NCBI GenBank assembly: GCA_031277945.1
Contig: JAITLK010000001.1
Location: 186,001-250,000 of the forward strand
Length of the DNA: 64,000 bases
Source: Microbacterium sp.
GTDB taxonomy: Bacteria > Actinomycetota > Actinomycetes > Actinomycetales > Microbacteriaceae
Reading direction: 5' to 3'
Part shown: one piece after another, positions 35,510 through 44,022 of the stretch
How positions within the stretch are numbered: the first letter of the stretch is position 1
Layout of the letters: each line of letters opens with the position of its first letter
Position numbers and translations under genes: made by a program
The notes under the pieces: generated by a model
What the model was told of the DNA's origin: nothing
Databases searched by the model: none
The model's input: only the letters and a program-made list of their open reading frames with translations

Positions 35510-36781
35510 TCATCGTCGCAGCAGCTCGAGCATCGCGTAGCTCGCGAGGCGCGCGCCCAGCGCAATCGCATCGAGCTCCACGACGAAGTCGGGACTGTGC
35601 GGCGAGTACGGGAACAGGTCCCCCCGAGCGCGAGCGGCGGCGCATGCGGCGGGATCGGCCACTCCGACGACAAGGTAGGTGAAGTCGATCTCATCGTGCG
35701 GGCCCCTCAGCAGGTGCACGTCCTCGGAACCGGTGACGGCGGGGAACTCGCGAATCACGGCCTGCTCCCCCAGCACGGACGCGAAGGTGTCGGCGAGTCG
35801 GCCGGCCAGCGCCTCGTCGTTCACCAGCGGGGTCGATCCGCCCTTCAGCGCGTACTCGGGACGCTGCGTGTCCGGGACCTCGTACGCGGTCGCGATGGCG
35901 TCCGTGATCGCGTGGATCCCGTTCAGCAGCTTCTCCCGGACGGATTCCTCGAACCAGCGGATGTTGGCCTTGATGAGAGCGGACGAGGGGATGACGTTGT
36001 TGTCGGCACCGGCCTGGACCGATCCCACGGTGAGCACGGCCGTCTCCTGCGGCGTGATCGTCCGCGAGACGATCGACTGGTACTGCGTGACGGCCAGCGC
36101 AGCCATCAGCACCGGATCCTTGGTCAGCTGCGGCATCGATCCGTGCCCGCCGACGCCGTGGATGGTGATGTCGATCTGATCGGTGCCGGCCATGAGGACG
36201 CCGGGCGCCGAGACCACCATGCCCACGGGGATCGGGGCGGTGTGGATGCCGATGAAGTGATCGGGCTTCGGGATCACGTCGTAGAGCCCGTCGGCCACCA
36301 TGGCCTTCGCGCCCGTGATGGGCTCCTCGGCGGGCTGGCCGATGAGCACGGCCGTGCCCGTCCACAGATCGCGATGCTCGGCGAGGAAGCGAGCCATGCC
36401 GAGCATCCACACCACGTGCGCGTCATGGCCGCACATGTGGGCCACGGGTGACTCGGTGCCGTCCTCGCGCACGACGCGCACCGTGCTGGCGTAGTCGAAA
36501 CCCGAGGCTTCGGCCACCGCGTTCGCGTCCATATCAGCGCGATACATCACCGTGGGACCGTCGCCGTTGCGAAGCACCGCCGCCACGCCGGTCCGGCCGA
36601 TTCCGGTGGTCACCTCGAATCCGAGATCGCGCAGCGCGTCTGCGACGATGGCGGCCGTTCGCACCTCCATGAAGCCCAGTTCGGGATGCTGGTGGATGTC
36701 CTTGTACAACTCCACCAGCTGATCCGCCTGAGCGGAGATCGAGGCGTCCACGGCCTGGACGGATGTGGTGGGTACGGTCAT
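35510..36781 (-). CDS. M20 family amidohydrolase (metallopeptidase)
   Basis: The 423-residue protein belongs to the M20D amidohydrolase group (IAA-amino acid hydrolase/hippurate hydrolase-like), which removes acyl groups from N-acyl amino acids. Metal-site segments are visible: YRADMDAN, HMCGHDAHV, GQPAEEPITGAKAMV, IGIHTAP and the dimerisation insert THGVGGHGSMP-like (ITIHGVGGHGSMPQLTKDPV). VGVADP and PYSPHSPDFVVELDAI close the catalytic domain. ATG 36781 has AAAGGGAG upstream; an upstream extension to 36940 is rejected. The gene appears to stand alone. Confidence 0.9.
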   Translation of the reverse strand: MTVPTTSVQAVDASISAQADQLVELYKDIHQHPELGFMEVRTAAIVADALRDLGFEVTTGIGRTGVAAVLRNGDGPTVMYRADMDANAVAEASGFDYASTVRVVREDGTESPVAHMCGHDAHVVWMLGMARFLAEHRDLWTGTAVLIGQPAEEPITGAKAMVADGLYDVIPKPDHFIGIHTAPIPVGMVVSAPGVLMAGTDQIDITIHGVGGHGSMPQLTKDPVLMAALAVTQYQSIVSRTITPQETAVLTVGSVQAGADNNVIPSSALIKANIRWFEESVREKLLNGIHAITDAIATAYEVPDTQRPEYALKGGSTPLVNDEALAGRLADTFASVLGEQAVIREFPAVTGSEDVHLLRGPHDEIDFTYLVVGVADPAACAAARARGDLFPYSPHSPDFVVELDAIALGARLASYAMLELLRR

Positions 36782-36852
36782 CGTGCTCCCTTTCGTCGGC
36801 CCTCCGGGGCGCGTCCAGCTTGCCAGATGACCGACCGGCCCGCGGCAAGGAG

Positions 36853-36896
36853 CCGCTGTCCGGCGCGACGGGAGCACGGGTCGCGCCGAACAGCGG
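36853..36896. terminator. Hairpin downstream of the SRPBCC gene
   Basis: A 17-bp stem with one mismatch pairs 36853-36869 with 36880-36896 around a 10-base loop. It lies between the SRPBCC gene stop (36909) and the M20 gene start, both on the minus strand, and so separates the two units. Confidence 0.7.
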
Positions 36897-36908
36897 TGGT
36901 CTTGCTCG

Positions 36909-37364
36909 TCAGAGGCCGTCGACCCTTCCGCGCCACGCACCGGTGGCCTGTCCGCGCTCCTCGATGAACGTCTTGAACCGCTCCAGATCCTTCTCCGCGG
37001 CTCGGTCGTCGAGGTTCAGCATGGCACCGGCAGACTCCACGAACCCCTCCGGCTCCCATTCCATCGCCAGCGACACCTTCGTCCCCTCACCGGTGGCCAT
37101 GAAGGAGACTTCGCCGCTGTGCATCTTGTCGCCCTCACTCTCCCACCGGATGAGCCTGTCGGGCTCCTGCTGCGTGATGGTCGCGTAGAAGGAGCGCTCC
37201 ACGCCGCCCACCTCCACATCCCAGTGGGTGCGGACGTCGTCGATCTGCTCCACCCGCTTCACCGAGGACATGAACCGGGGGAAGTCCTCGAACTGGGTCC
37301 ATTGGTCGTACACCTCGTCGATGGGCACGTCCACCATGGTCGAGGCCGACACGTGAGTTGTCAT
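36909..37364 (-). CDS. SRPBCC family (polyketide cyclase-like) protein
   Basis: The 151-residue protein is a START/SRPBCC-fold protein of the polyketide cyclase/dehydrase type. The opening MTTHVSASTMVDVPIDEVYDQWTQFEDFPRFMSSVKRVEQIDD and the strand pair RLIRWESEGDKMHSGEVSFMATGEGTKVSLAMEWEP are typical. Members bind hydrophobic ligands; this group is often found near stress genes and has no known enzymatic role. ATG 37364 follows GAGGAATC. Confidence 0.82.
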   Translation of the reverse strand: MTTHVSASTMVDVPIDEVYDQWTQFEDFPRFMSSVKRVEQIDDVRTHWDVEVGGVERSFYATITQQEPDRLIRWESEGDKMHSGEVSFMATGEGTKVSLAMEWEPEGFVESAGAMLNLDDRAAEKDLERFKTFIEERGQATGAWRGRVDGL

Positions 37365-37452
37365 GATGATTCCTCTCGTCGTTCTTCGGACTTCGACGAT
37401 AGGCACCGCTCTCGGATCCACGCGTGGGGGTTTCCGCGACACGAAGCAGAAG

Positions 37453-37899
37453 CTATGCTCGGCTGTCGCCCTCACGCTCGCCGTGACGCGGCAACGCCCC
37501 GCGATCGAATACGCGGCTGTAGAGGGCGTCTGCTTCCGCCACAAGCGACGGCGAGATCCGAGCGAGCGGCACCACGTACACCACCAGGGGCTCGCAGTCC
37601 GGCCCCCTGCCCACCTCGCGTCCCGTCAGCACCCATCCGAACGCGCCGTCTCGCTCACCCAGATGCTGGTATTGCATGAGCTGGCGGGCGAGCCAATGAG
37701 CCAGCGGGCGTGACCACCAGGCCTCCGGGGTCAGCGGATTCACCGAGAGCCCGGGCAGCTCGAGGCCGCTCTCGCCGTCGACGCTCAATTCGCCCGCGTC
37801 ATGACGCGGCCCCGCGCTGTATCGCACGTACACGCCCGGATACGTGCTGACGATCTCTCCGAGCTCGTCCAGCGTGCGGCATCGAGTGAGCGGCTCCAT
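37453..37899 (-). CDS. DUF6098-like hypothetical protein
   Basis: The 148-residue soluble protein contains the segments YVRYSAGP, LELPGLSVNPLTPEAWWSRPLAHWLARQL and WVLTGREVGRGPDCEPLV, which I recognise as typical of the actinobacterial DUF6098 family. No function is known. The start ATG 37899 is preferred over the GTG at 37905 two codons upstream. It is divergent from the ASCH gene. Confidence 0.65.
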   Translation of the reverse strand: MEPLTRCRTLDELGEIVSTYPGVYVRYSAGPRHDAGELSVDGESGLELPGLSVNPLTPEAWWSRPLAHWLARQLMQYQHLGERDGAFGWVLTGREVGRGPDCEPLVVYVVPLARISPSLVAEADALYSRVFDRGALPRHGEREGDSRA

Positions 37900-37982
37900 G
37901 ACCACACGATGGCGCCTCGTGGGGGTTGCGGGAACCCGCTTGACAACGCAGCCGACGCATCACGTCATGACACGATCGACAG

Positions 37983-38399
37983 GTGACTGATGCGCTTCCG
38001 GTATCCGAGTACGCCTTCCCCGGCCCGCTGCGCGACGCGCTCGTCGCTTCGATCCTGCGCGGGGAGAAGACGACGACCACGTCGCTGCGCCAGGAGTACG
38101 AGCTCGAGGGGGAACCTCTCCCCCGCGTCGGAGACCGGGCGCGGGTGATCGACTCCCAAGGACGCACCGTGTGCATCGAGGAGATCACCGACGTGCGCGA
38201 GGTCCGGCTGGGCGATGTCGACCTCCGCCATGCGCGGGACGAAGGAGAGGGGTACCGCACCGTTGCCGAGTGGCGTCACGGCCATGAGGGTTTCTGGCAC
38301 GGCGATGAGTACCGCACCTGGATCGGAGATCCGGCCTTCACGGTCGACGACTCCACCATCGTGGTGCTTGTCCGCTTCACGGTTCACGCGACGCAGTGA
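37983..38399 (+). CDS. ASCH domain protein
   Basis: The 138-residue protein matches the ASCH family, a PUA-like fold thought to bind RNA or nucleotides. Visible signatures include the charged segment ILRGEKTTTTSLRQEYELEGEPLPRVGDRARVIDSQGR and the central EEITDVREVRLGDVDLRHARDEGEGYRTVAEWRHGHEGFW. Family members are proposed translation or RNA-binding regulators. The start is GTG 37983 with a weak ribosome binding site; a TTGACA at 37940-37945 could be the -35 element. Confidence 0.8.
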   Translation: MTDALPVSEYAFPGPLRDALVASILRGEKTTTTSLRQEYELEGEPLPRVGDRARVIDSQGRTVCIEEITDVREVRLGDVDLRHARDEGEGYRTVAEWRHGHEGFWHGDEYRTWIGDPAFTVDDSTIVVLVRFTVHATQ

Positions 38400-38405
38400 C
38401 GCGAT

Positions 38406-39044
38406 TCAGTCCGCGCGCGCGCCCTCCTGCGCCCACTCTTCATCGCGCAGGGTGATCTCGTCCGTCATGTCTCGGAGGAAGCGGATCACCACGTCCCGCT
38501 CCACCGGGGTCAGCCGAGCGGCCGCATAGAAGCGCTTCGACTGCTGCCGCCCCACGGTCTCCATCGCGGCCCGATGCGTTTCCGGGGTGATCGAGACGGT
38601 GAGCGCCCGCCGATCGGTCGGGTGCGGCGCACGAACGATGTGCCCTCCGCGCTCCAACCGGTCCAGAAGTTTTGTCGTGGAGGCTGAGGAGATCCGCAGA
38701 TGCTGGGCGATGCCTCCCGGAGTCGCCGGGGTGTCGGTGTGTGAGCAGACGATCAGATAGTGCAGCGCCCGCATGTCCGTTTCGTTCAGCTGCATATAGC
38801 GCCGCGACACGTGGGAGAGGTGCTGCTCCGCCTCGCGAAGGGCGCCGAGCGCCTTCATCAGCTCCGTGATCTGGCGGGTGTCCTCGGGCGACACGCCGGT
38901 GCGGTCGATCAGGGTCTGGCGTGGATCGCTGGACTCGATGTCGTAGATGCCGCCGTCGTCGGGGCCCTTGGCTACGCCCACAGCGCGTCGTCCCGACGAG
39001 GACAGCCCGAAATTATGCAGGCTCCCGCCCGGCTCAGTCACCAT
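38406..39044 (-). CDS. crtR: MarR family regulator, CrtR-like
   Basis: The 212-residue protein has a winged-helix MarR core (MRALHYLIVCSHTDTPATPGGIAQHLRISSASTTKLLDRLERGGHIVRAPHPTDRRALTVSITPETH) with an N-terminal extension. In Corynebacterium glutamicum the MarR regulator CrtR is divergent from the crt operon and represses it until geranylgeranyl diphosphate accumulates. The gene here is divergent from the isoprenoid/carotenoid operon, so it is probably the orthologue. The 95-base spacer holds the promoter and candidate operator. Orthology is inferred from position and family. Confidence 0.8.
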   Translation of the reverse strand: MVTEPGGSLHNFGLSSSGRRAVGVAKGPDDGGIYDIESSDPRQTLIDRTGVSPEDTRQITELMKALGALREAEQHLSHVSRRYMQLNETDMRALHYLIVCSHTDTPATPGGIAQHLRISSASTTKLLDRLERGGHIVRAPHPTDRRALTVSITPETHRAAMETVGRQQSKRFYAAARLTPVERDVVIRFLRDMTDEITLRDEEWAQEGARAD

Positions 39045-39055
39045 GCCAACATGTT

Positions 39056-39108
39056 ACACCCCACGTGTTTCACACCAGCTTTATTTCTTCCCTGGCTAGC
39101 AATATGCT
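39056..39108 (+). promoter_or_regulatory. Promoter and candidate CrtR operator of the carotenoid operon
   Basis: A -35 element TTTATT (39080-39085), a 17-base spacer and a -10 element TATGCT (39103-39108) form a good sigma-70-type promoter. The mRNA would start about 24 bases before the idi ATG. An ACAC/GTGT inverted repeat (39056-39068) and an AGCA/TGCT repeat over the -10 (39098-39108) are candidate regulator sites in an A/T-rich spacer. Confidence 0.55.
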
Positions 39109-39138
39109 TTGTTGAATGACAGCCGGGATGGAGATTCG

Positions 39139-39675
39139 ATGGAACTCGTAACCCTCCTCAGGGAGGACGGCACCGAGCTCGGCTCGGCCCCCAAACAGGA
39201 CGTGCACACCACCAGCACGCCGTTGCACCTCGCTTTCTCCTGCTACCTGGTGAACGATCACGGACAGCTGCTGCTGACACGTCGCGCGCTCACCAAACGC
39301 ACCTGGCCGGGGGTCTGGACCAACAGCTTCTGCGGTCATCCCGCTCCGGGAGAGAACACCGAGGACGCCATCCGGCGCCGCGCCGAGCAAGAGCTCGGCA
39401 CACGAGTCGCAGCGCTGCGGGTGGTGCTGCCCGACTACCGCTACCGCGCAGTGGACGCCAGCGGCATCGTCGAGAACGAGATCTGTCCCGTCTTCGTCGG
39501 GCGCATCGACGCGGTACTGCGCCCCGAACCCGCGGAGGTCGCAGAGCACGCGTGGGTCGACGTCGGGGACGCGGCACACGCCGTCCGTTCTGCACCTTTC
39601 GCTTTCAGCCCCTGGCTGCGGGAGCAGCTCCCCCTGCTCGTGCAAGCGAACGGATTCCCGCCATGCCCCTCCTGA
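39139..39675 (+). CDS. idi: Isopentenyl-diphosphate delta-isomerase
   Basis: Idi interconverts IPP and DMAPP to provide starter units for isoprenoid synthesis. The 178-residue type 1 enzyme has the Nudix-like fold with the active-site Cys in WTNSFCGHP, the metal-site box RRRAEQELG, LPDYRYRA and ENEICPVFVG. ATG 39139 has GGAG seven bases upstream. The gene overlaps crtE by 13 bases and opens the carotenoid operon, ensuring precursor supply. Confidence 0.93.
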   Translation: MELVTLLREDGTELGSAPKQDVHTTSTPLHLAFSCYLVNDHGQLLLTRRALTKRTWPGVWTNSFCGHPAPGENTEDAIRRRAEQELGTRVAALRVVLPDYRYRAVDASGIVENEICPVFVGRIDAVLRPEPAEVAEHAWVDVGDAAHAVRSAPFAFSPWLREQLPLLVQANGFPPCPS

Positions 39676-40751
39676 GTGTCGACGAAGACCTGCGGGCACG
39701 TATCGAAGCACGCCTGAGCGCGCAGTTCGCCGCACGCACCGCCGCTGCACAGCGCTACGGGGCCGAGTTCAGCGGGCTCTGGCACACGGCCGCACAGCAC
39801 ATCCTCGGCGGCAAGCTTCTGCGTCCACGGCTCCTGCTCGCCCTTCACGAGGCGCTCACCGACCCCACGGCAGACGTGGCCGACTCCACGACGGTGCTCG
39901 ATCTCGCGGCGGCGGTGGAGACACTCCACTACGCGTTCCTCCTGCACGACGACGTGATCGACGCGGACGTCCAGCGCCGCCACCGCCCCAACCTCATCGC
40001 GTCGTTGCGCGACGAGCACCCCCACCCGCTCCTGGCGCCCCGGGAGGCGCTGCACTGGGGACAGAGCGGTGCGATCCTGCTCGGCGACCTCCTCCTGTCC
40101 GCGGTCCACCTGAGCTTCGCCCGGGCGGACCTGCCGCACAGCCGCCGGCTGCGGGCGCTGGATCTGCTGGAGCACACCGTGACGGAGACCGTCGCCGGGG
40201 AACAGACGGACGTCGCCCTCACCGATCAGGTCGTGCCCGCCGATCTCACCACGATCCTCGCGATGTCGGCAGACAAGACAGCGACCTACACGTTCGAGCT
40301 GCCCCTCCGTCTCGCCGCGATCCTCGCCGGACGCTCACCCGCCACGGAGGCCCACCTCGCCCTGATCGCGCGCCACCTCGGGCTCGCCTTCCAGCTGCAG
40401 GATGATCTGCTGTCGGTCTTCGGCGATGCCGCCCGTCACGGCAAGGACCCCTACTCGGACCTGCGCGAGGGCAAGCGCACCGCCCTCATCGCCTATGCGC
40501 GCATGACGAGCGCCTGGCGCGGGATCGAACCGCGACTGGGCAGGTCCGATCTCACCGAGGACGACGCCCGTCGGATCCGCACCCTGCTGGAGGACTGCGG
40601 TGCCCGTGCCTTCGTGGCCAATCTGGTCGATGAGCACGCCTTCGCAGCCCGCAGCCTCATCACGGGAACCGAGAGCGCAGGCCTTCTCCCACCGGCGGCG
40701 CAACGGGTGCTCCTCACCGTCGCGGAGCTGCTGGAGGGACGAGAGTCATGA
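39663..40751 (+). CDS. crtE: Geranylgeranyl diphosphate synthase
   Basis: CrtE elongates allylic diphosphates with IPP to GGPP, the C20 precursor of carotenoids. The 362-residue protein has the first Asp-rich motif DDVID (96-100) and the second region QLQDDLLSVFGD (about 244-253); the second motif is DDxxS rather than DDxxD. GGKLLRPRLL and KTATYTFELPLRLAAILAG complete the family pattern. The start overlaps idi. It ends in an ATGA overlap with crtB. Confidence 0.93.
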   Translation: MPLLSVDEDLRARIEARLSAQFAARTAAAQRYGAEFSGLWHTAAQHILGGKLLRPRLLLALHEALTDPTADVADSTTVLDLAAAVETLHYAFLLHDDVIDADVQRRHRPNLIASLRDEHPHPLLAPREALHWGQSGAILLGDLLLSAVHLSFARADLPHSRRLRALDLLEHTVTETVAGEQTDVALTDQVVPADLTTILAMSADKTATYTFELPLRLAAILAGRSPATEAHLALIARHLGLAFQLQDDLLSVFGDAARHGKDPYSDLREGKRTALIAYARMTSAWRGIEPRLGRSDLTEDDARRIRTLLEDCGARAFVANLVDEHAFAARSLITGTESAGLLPPAAQRVLLTVAELLEGRES

Positions 40752-41665
40752 ACGAGACACGAACACCGCTCACGGATCGCGCAGCCCTGGACCGGTTCAC
40801 CGCCATCGCCGAGAGCGCGGCTTCCGGTGTCATCCGCAGCTACTCCACGTCTTTCGGGCTCGCTTCGCGCCTGCTCGGTGCGCGCCACCGCCAGCACGTG
40901 CGGAACGTCTACGCCATGGTGCGCATCGCGGATGAGATCGTCGATGGCGTCGCGGCGCAGGCAGGACTCACCCCCGCCGACCAGCGCGCCGCTCTCACCG
41001 AGTACGCCGAGCAGACCCATCGCGCCATGCGCAGCGGGTACAGCAGCAACATCGTGCTGCACGCGTTTGCACGCACAGCACGAGCGAGCGGCATCGACAC
41101 CGACCTCACCCAGCCGTTCTTCTCGTCGATGCAGGATGACCTCGACGGGAGCGATGCCTCCCCCGCACAGCTGCGCACCCACGACGCGGCGTCCCACGCT
41201 CGCTACGTCCACGGCTCGGCCGAGGTGGTGGGTCTCATGTGCCTGCGCATCTTCCTGCGGAACACTCACGTTTCGGTGACGGAGGACGCTGCGCTGGTGC
41301 ACGGAGCCCAGCAGCTCGGCGCAGCTTTCCAGAACGTCAACTTCCTGCGAGATCTCGCCGACGACACCGATCGCCTGCGCCGCGGCTACCTGTCCGGAGA
41401 CGGCCGCCTCACCGCGGCGCAGCGCGACGAGTGGGTCCGCATCATCCGCCAGCAGCTCGACGACGCAGACCGAAGCATTCCGCTCCTGCCTCGCGACGCA
41501 CGGGCGGCCGTTCGCAGCGCGCACGGCTTGTTCGCAGCACTGACGGATCGCGTCGCCCGCACCCCGGTCGAGGTGCTCTACCGGCAACGCGTCCGTGTCC
41601 CCGACGCGCAGAAGGCCGCCATCGCCGCCCGCGCGCTGATCACCACCACCCGGGAGCGAGCATGA
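40748..41665 (+). CDS. crtB: Phytoene synthase
   Basis: CrtB joins two GGPP molecules to phytoene, the first C40 carotenoid. The 305-residue protein has the two metal-binding Asp motifs RIADEIVDG (62-66) and NVNFLRDLADDTDRLRRGYL (RDLADD at 201-206), plus RSYSTSFGLASRLLG. It overlaps crtE by 4 bases. Its TGA overlaps a 19-codon mini-frame that runs to crtI. Confidence 0.95.
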   Translation: MNETRTPLTDRAALDRFTAIAESAASGVIRSYSTSFGLASRLLGARHRQHVRNVYAMVRIADEIVDGVAAQAGLTPADQRAALTEYAEQTHRAMRSGYSSNIVLHAFARTARASGIDTDLTQPFFSSMQDDLDGSDASPAQLRTHDAASHARYVHGSAEVVGLMCLRIFLRNTHVSVTEDAALVHGAQQLGAAFQNVNFLRDLADDTDRLRRGYLSGDGRLTAAQRDEWVRIIRQQLDDADRSIPLLPRDARAAVRSAHGLFAALTDRVARTPVEVLYRQRVRVPDAQKAAIAARALITTTRERA

Positions 41666-41721
41666 ACCGCCACGAACAGGCGTTCCCCGCAACGAGCGGT
41701 CACGAAGGCGGTTCACGATGA
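41662..41721 (+). CDS. Mini-ORF bridging crtB and crtI (19 aa)
   Basis: ATG 41662 overlaps the crtB stop in an ATGA motif and the frame MNRHEQAFPATSGHEGGSR ends with TGA 41719-41721, which overlaps the crtI ATG 41718 in another ATGA. The frame thus exactly fills the only gap in the crt operon. It could act as a ribosome relay or be fortuitous. The peptide is hydrophilic with no motif. Confidence 0.4.
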   Translation: MNRHEQAFPATSGHEGGSR

Positions 41722-43325
41722 GCCGGATCACGATCATCGGCGCCGGAGTCGCCGGACTCGCCACAGCCGGACTTCTGGCACGCGAAGGCCACGAGGTCAC
41801 GGTGCTGGAGAAGAACGACGTGGTCGGCGGCCGCGCAGGTTGCCTGGAACGAGACGGATTCCGTTTCGACACCGGCCCCTCGTGGTATCTGATGCCCGGC
41901 GTCTTCGACCACTTCTTCGAGCTCATGGGGACCTCCACCGCGCAGCAGCTCGACCTGGAACGCCTGCGCCCCGCCTACCGGGTGTTCCGTGAACCATCGG
42001 CCCCGGATGCGCGTGCCGAGGAGATCACCGTCCCCGCCGACAGTGCAGGCATCGCCGCGCTGTTCGATGGGCTCGAGCCGGGCTCCGCCGCCCGGTTGGA
42101 CGCCTACCTGGCATCGGCCCGGCACGCGAACGACATGGCCGTCAGGCACTTCCTCTACAACCCGTTCACCTCGGTGCGCTCGCTGCTTCGGCCGGAGATC
42201 CTTCGAACGCTCCCCCGCCTGGCCAGCCTTCTGCTGAACCGCCTGGACCGGTTCGCTGCGCGCCGCTTCCGCGACCCCGCGCTGCGGCAGATCCTCGGCT
42301 ATCCGGCCGTGTTCCTGGGCACCGATCCACGACGGGCCCCCGCGATGTACCACCTGATGAGTGCCCTCGATCTGGATGAGGGCGTCCAGTACCCGCAGGG
42401 CGGATTCACGAATCTGGTGACGAGGATCGCGGAGCTGGCCGGGTCGGCAGGGGCGACGATTCGCACCGGAGCTCACGTGCAGCAGATCCTCACCACAGCG
42501 AGCGCGACCCCGCGCCGCGCGCAGGTCACCGGTGTTCGATGGGTGGACGATGCGGGGATCACGCGCGAGCTGGATTCCGACATCGTCGTGTCGGCGGCCG
42601 ATCTGCATCACACGGAGACGCGTCTGCTGCCCGAGGCCCTGCGCACCTACCCGGAGCGCTGGTGGCGCAAGCGCACGAGCGGGCCGGGTGCGGTGCTGGT
42701 CATGCTCGGTGTCCGCGGCGAGCTGCCCCAGCTTCCGCACCACTCGCTGTTCTTCACAGAGGACTGGGACGCCAACTTCGACGCCGTGTTCGGCCAGCAC
42801 GGGCCGCTGCCCGAACCGGCATCGCTCTACGTGTGCCGCCCGTCCGCGACGGATCCCGATGTGGCACCGTCGGGGCACGAGAACCTTTTCGTGCTCGTGC
42901 CCGTTCCCGCCGATGTCCGGCTGGGACACGGCGGCCCCGATGGAACCGGGGACGCGTCGATCGAAGCGGTCGCCGACATGGCCATCGACGTGATCGCCCG
43001 GTGGGCTGACGTCCCCGACCTCCGCGAGCGCATCGTCGTGCGGGAGACCACGGGCCCGGCCGACTTCGCCGACGACTTCCATTCCTGGCGCGGCGGCATG
43101 CTGGGCCCAGCCCACATCCTCTCCCAGAGCGCGATGTTCCGCGCACAGAATGCCTCGCGACGCGTTGAGGGTCTCTACTACGCCGGCGGCACGGTGGCGC
43201 CCGGGGTGGGTGTTCCGATGTGCCTCATCAGTGCGGAGGTCGTGCTGAAGCGCATCCGCGGGGACCACTCCGGCGGACCGCTCCCGGCGGCTCCTCACGC
43301 GAGCGTCGCGGAATCGGTCCGCTGA
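41718..43325 (+). CDS. crtI: Phytoene desaturase
   Basis: CrtI introduces four double bonds into phytoene to give lycopene. The 535-residue protein has the N-terminal FAD-binding motif GAGVAGLATAGLLAREGHEVTVLEKNDVVGGRAG, the FDTGPSWYLMP segment and the C-terminal CrtI signature YYAGGTVAPGVGVPMCLISAEVV. It is the central enzyme of the operon; its stop overlaps the ATG of crtYe by one base. Confidence 0.95.
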   Translation: MSRITIIGAGVAGLATAGLLAREGHEVTVLEKNDVVGGRAGCLERDGFRFDTGPSWYLMPGVFDHFFELMGTSTAQQLDLERLRPAYRVFREPSAPDARAEEITVPADSAGIAALFDGLEPGSAARLDAYLASARHANDMAVRHFLYNPFTSVRSLLRPEILRTLPRLASLLLNRLDRFAARRFRDPALRQILGYPAVFLGTDPRRAPAMYHLMSALDLDEGVQYPQGGFTNLVTRIAELAGSAGATIRTGAHVQQILTTASATPRRAQVTGVRWVDDAGITRELDSDIVVSAADLHHTETRLLPEALRTYPERWWRKRTSGPGAVLVMLGVRGELPQLPHHSLFFTEDWDANFDAVFGQHGPLPEPASLYVCRPSATDPDVAPSGHENLFVLVPVPADVRLGHGGPDGTGDASIEAVADMAIDVIARWADVPDLRERIVVRETTGPADFADDFHSWRGGMLGPAHILSQSAMFRAQNASRRVEGLYYAGGTVAPGVGVPMCLISAEVVLKRIRGDHSGGPLPAAPHASVAESVR

Positions 43326-43681
43326 TGGGTGTGCTCTACCTGGCCGCGCTGCTCGTGTCCCTGGCCAGCATGCTGCTCATCGACCGGCGCTTCCGGCTCT
43401 TCTTCTGGCATGATCCGTTCGCCGCATCGATCGTGACGGTGATCGGAACACTGTTCTTCCTGCTCTGGGATGTCGCGGGGATCGCATCGGGGATCTTCCT
43501 GCGCGGGGACAGCGGATTCGCCTCCGGGATCGTGCTGGCTCCGCAGCTGCCGCTGGAAGAGCCGGTCTTCCTGGTCTTCCTGGTGGTGTGCACGATGGTC
43601 GTCTACACCGGCGCCGTTCGGCTGATCCGGGGACGTCGGACCCGACGGTCACGCCCGGATTCTGTGGAGCGTGCCGGATGA
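43325..43681 (+). CDS. crtYe: C50 carotenoid epsilon-cyclase subunit CrtYe
   Basis: This 118-residue membrane protein has three hydrophobic segments and matches the lycopene cyclase domain found in heterodimeric carotenoid cyclases. The motif LPLEEPVFLVFLVV is characteristic. CrtYe and CrtYf together cyclise the C50 elongated lycopene ends to epsilon rings. Its start overlaps the crtI stop (TGATG), and its stop overlaps crtYf in an ATGA. Confidence 0.88.
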   Translation: MGVLYLAALLVSLASMLLIDRRFRLFFWHDPFAASIVTVIGTLFFLLWDVAGIASGIFLRGDSGFASGIVLAPQLPLEEPVFLVFLVVCTMVVYTGAVRLIRGRRTRRSRPDSVERAG

Positions 43682-44022
43682 GTTACGCCTCGCTGGCGGG
43701 ACTGTTCCTGCTCGCCGCCTTCCTCGTCGCCCTCGTGCTCCGCATCGCCGCCCGCCGCAGCGTTGTGCCGCTCGCCGTGATCGTGACGATCGCGGTGCTG
43801 ACCGTCCTCACGGCGGTGTTCGACACGCTCATGATCGCGGCGAACTTCTTCCACTACGACCCGGACCAGCTCCTCGGGTTCACGATCGGCCTCGCACCGA
43901 TTGAGGATTTCGCCTACCCGCTCGCCGGCGCGGTCCTCCTTCCCGCCCTCTGGGTGCTCCTGATCTCCCGTGGAGGTCGCACCGAATCCCCCGAGCATGA
44001 CCGGTCAGGAGAAAGCCGATGA
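43678..44022 (+). CDS. crtYf: C50 carotenoid cyclase subunit CrtYf
   Basis: The 114-residue membrane protein is the second cyclase subunit. It has three helices and the domain motif LAPIEDFAYPLAGAVLLPALW, equivalent to the LPLEEPVF segment of CrtYe; FDTLMIAANFFHYDPDQLLG is another typical segment. The gene overlaps both neighbours by 4 bases, consistent with stoichiometric synthesis. Confidence 0.88.
   Translation: MSYASLAGLFLLAAFLVALVLRIAARRSVVPLAVIVTIAVLTVLTAVFDTLMIAANFFHYDPDQLLGFTIGLAPIEDFAYPLAGAVLLPALWVLLISRGGRTESPEHDRSGESR

Noticed and set aside
35422..35694. 90-residue minus-strand frame between the M20 and GHKL pseudogene
   Set aside because: It is a shadow of the M20 gene end and bears no domain; the readable homology here is the frameshifted anti-sigma-like gene.
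37940..37970. Promoter for the ASCH gene with -35 TTGACA
   Set aside because: The -35 is good, but no convincing -10 lies at 16-18 bases, so it is mentioned only in the gene entry.
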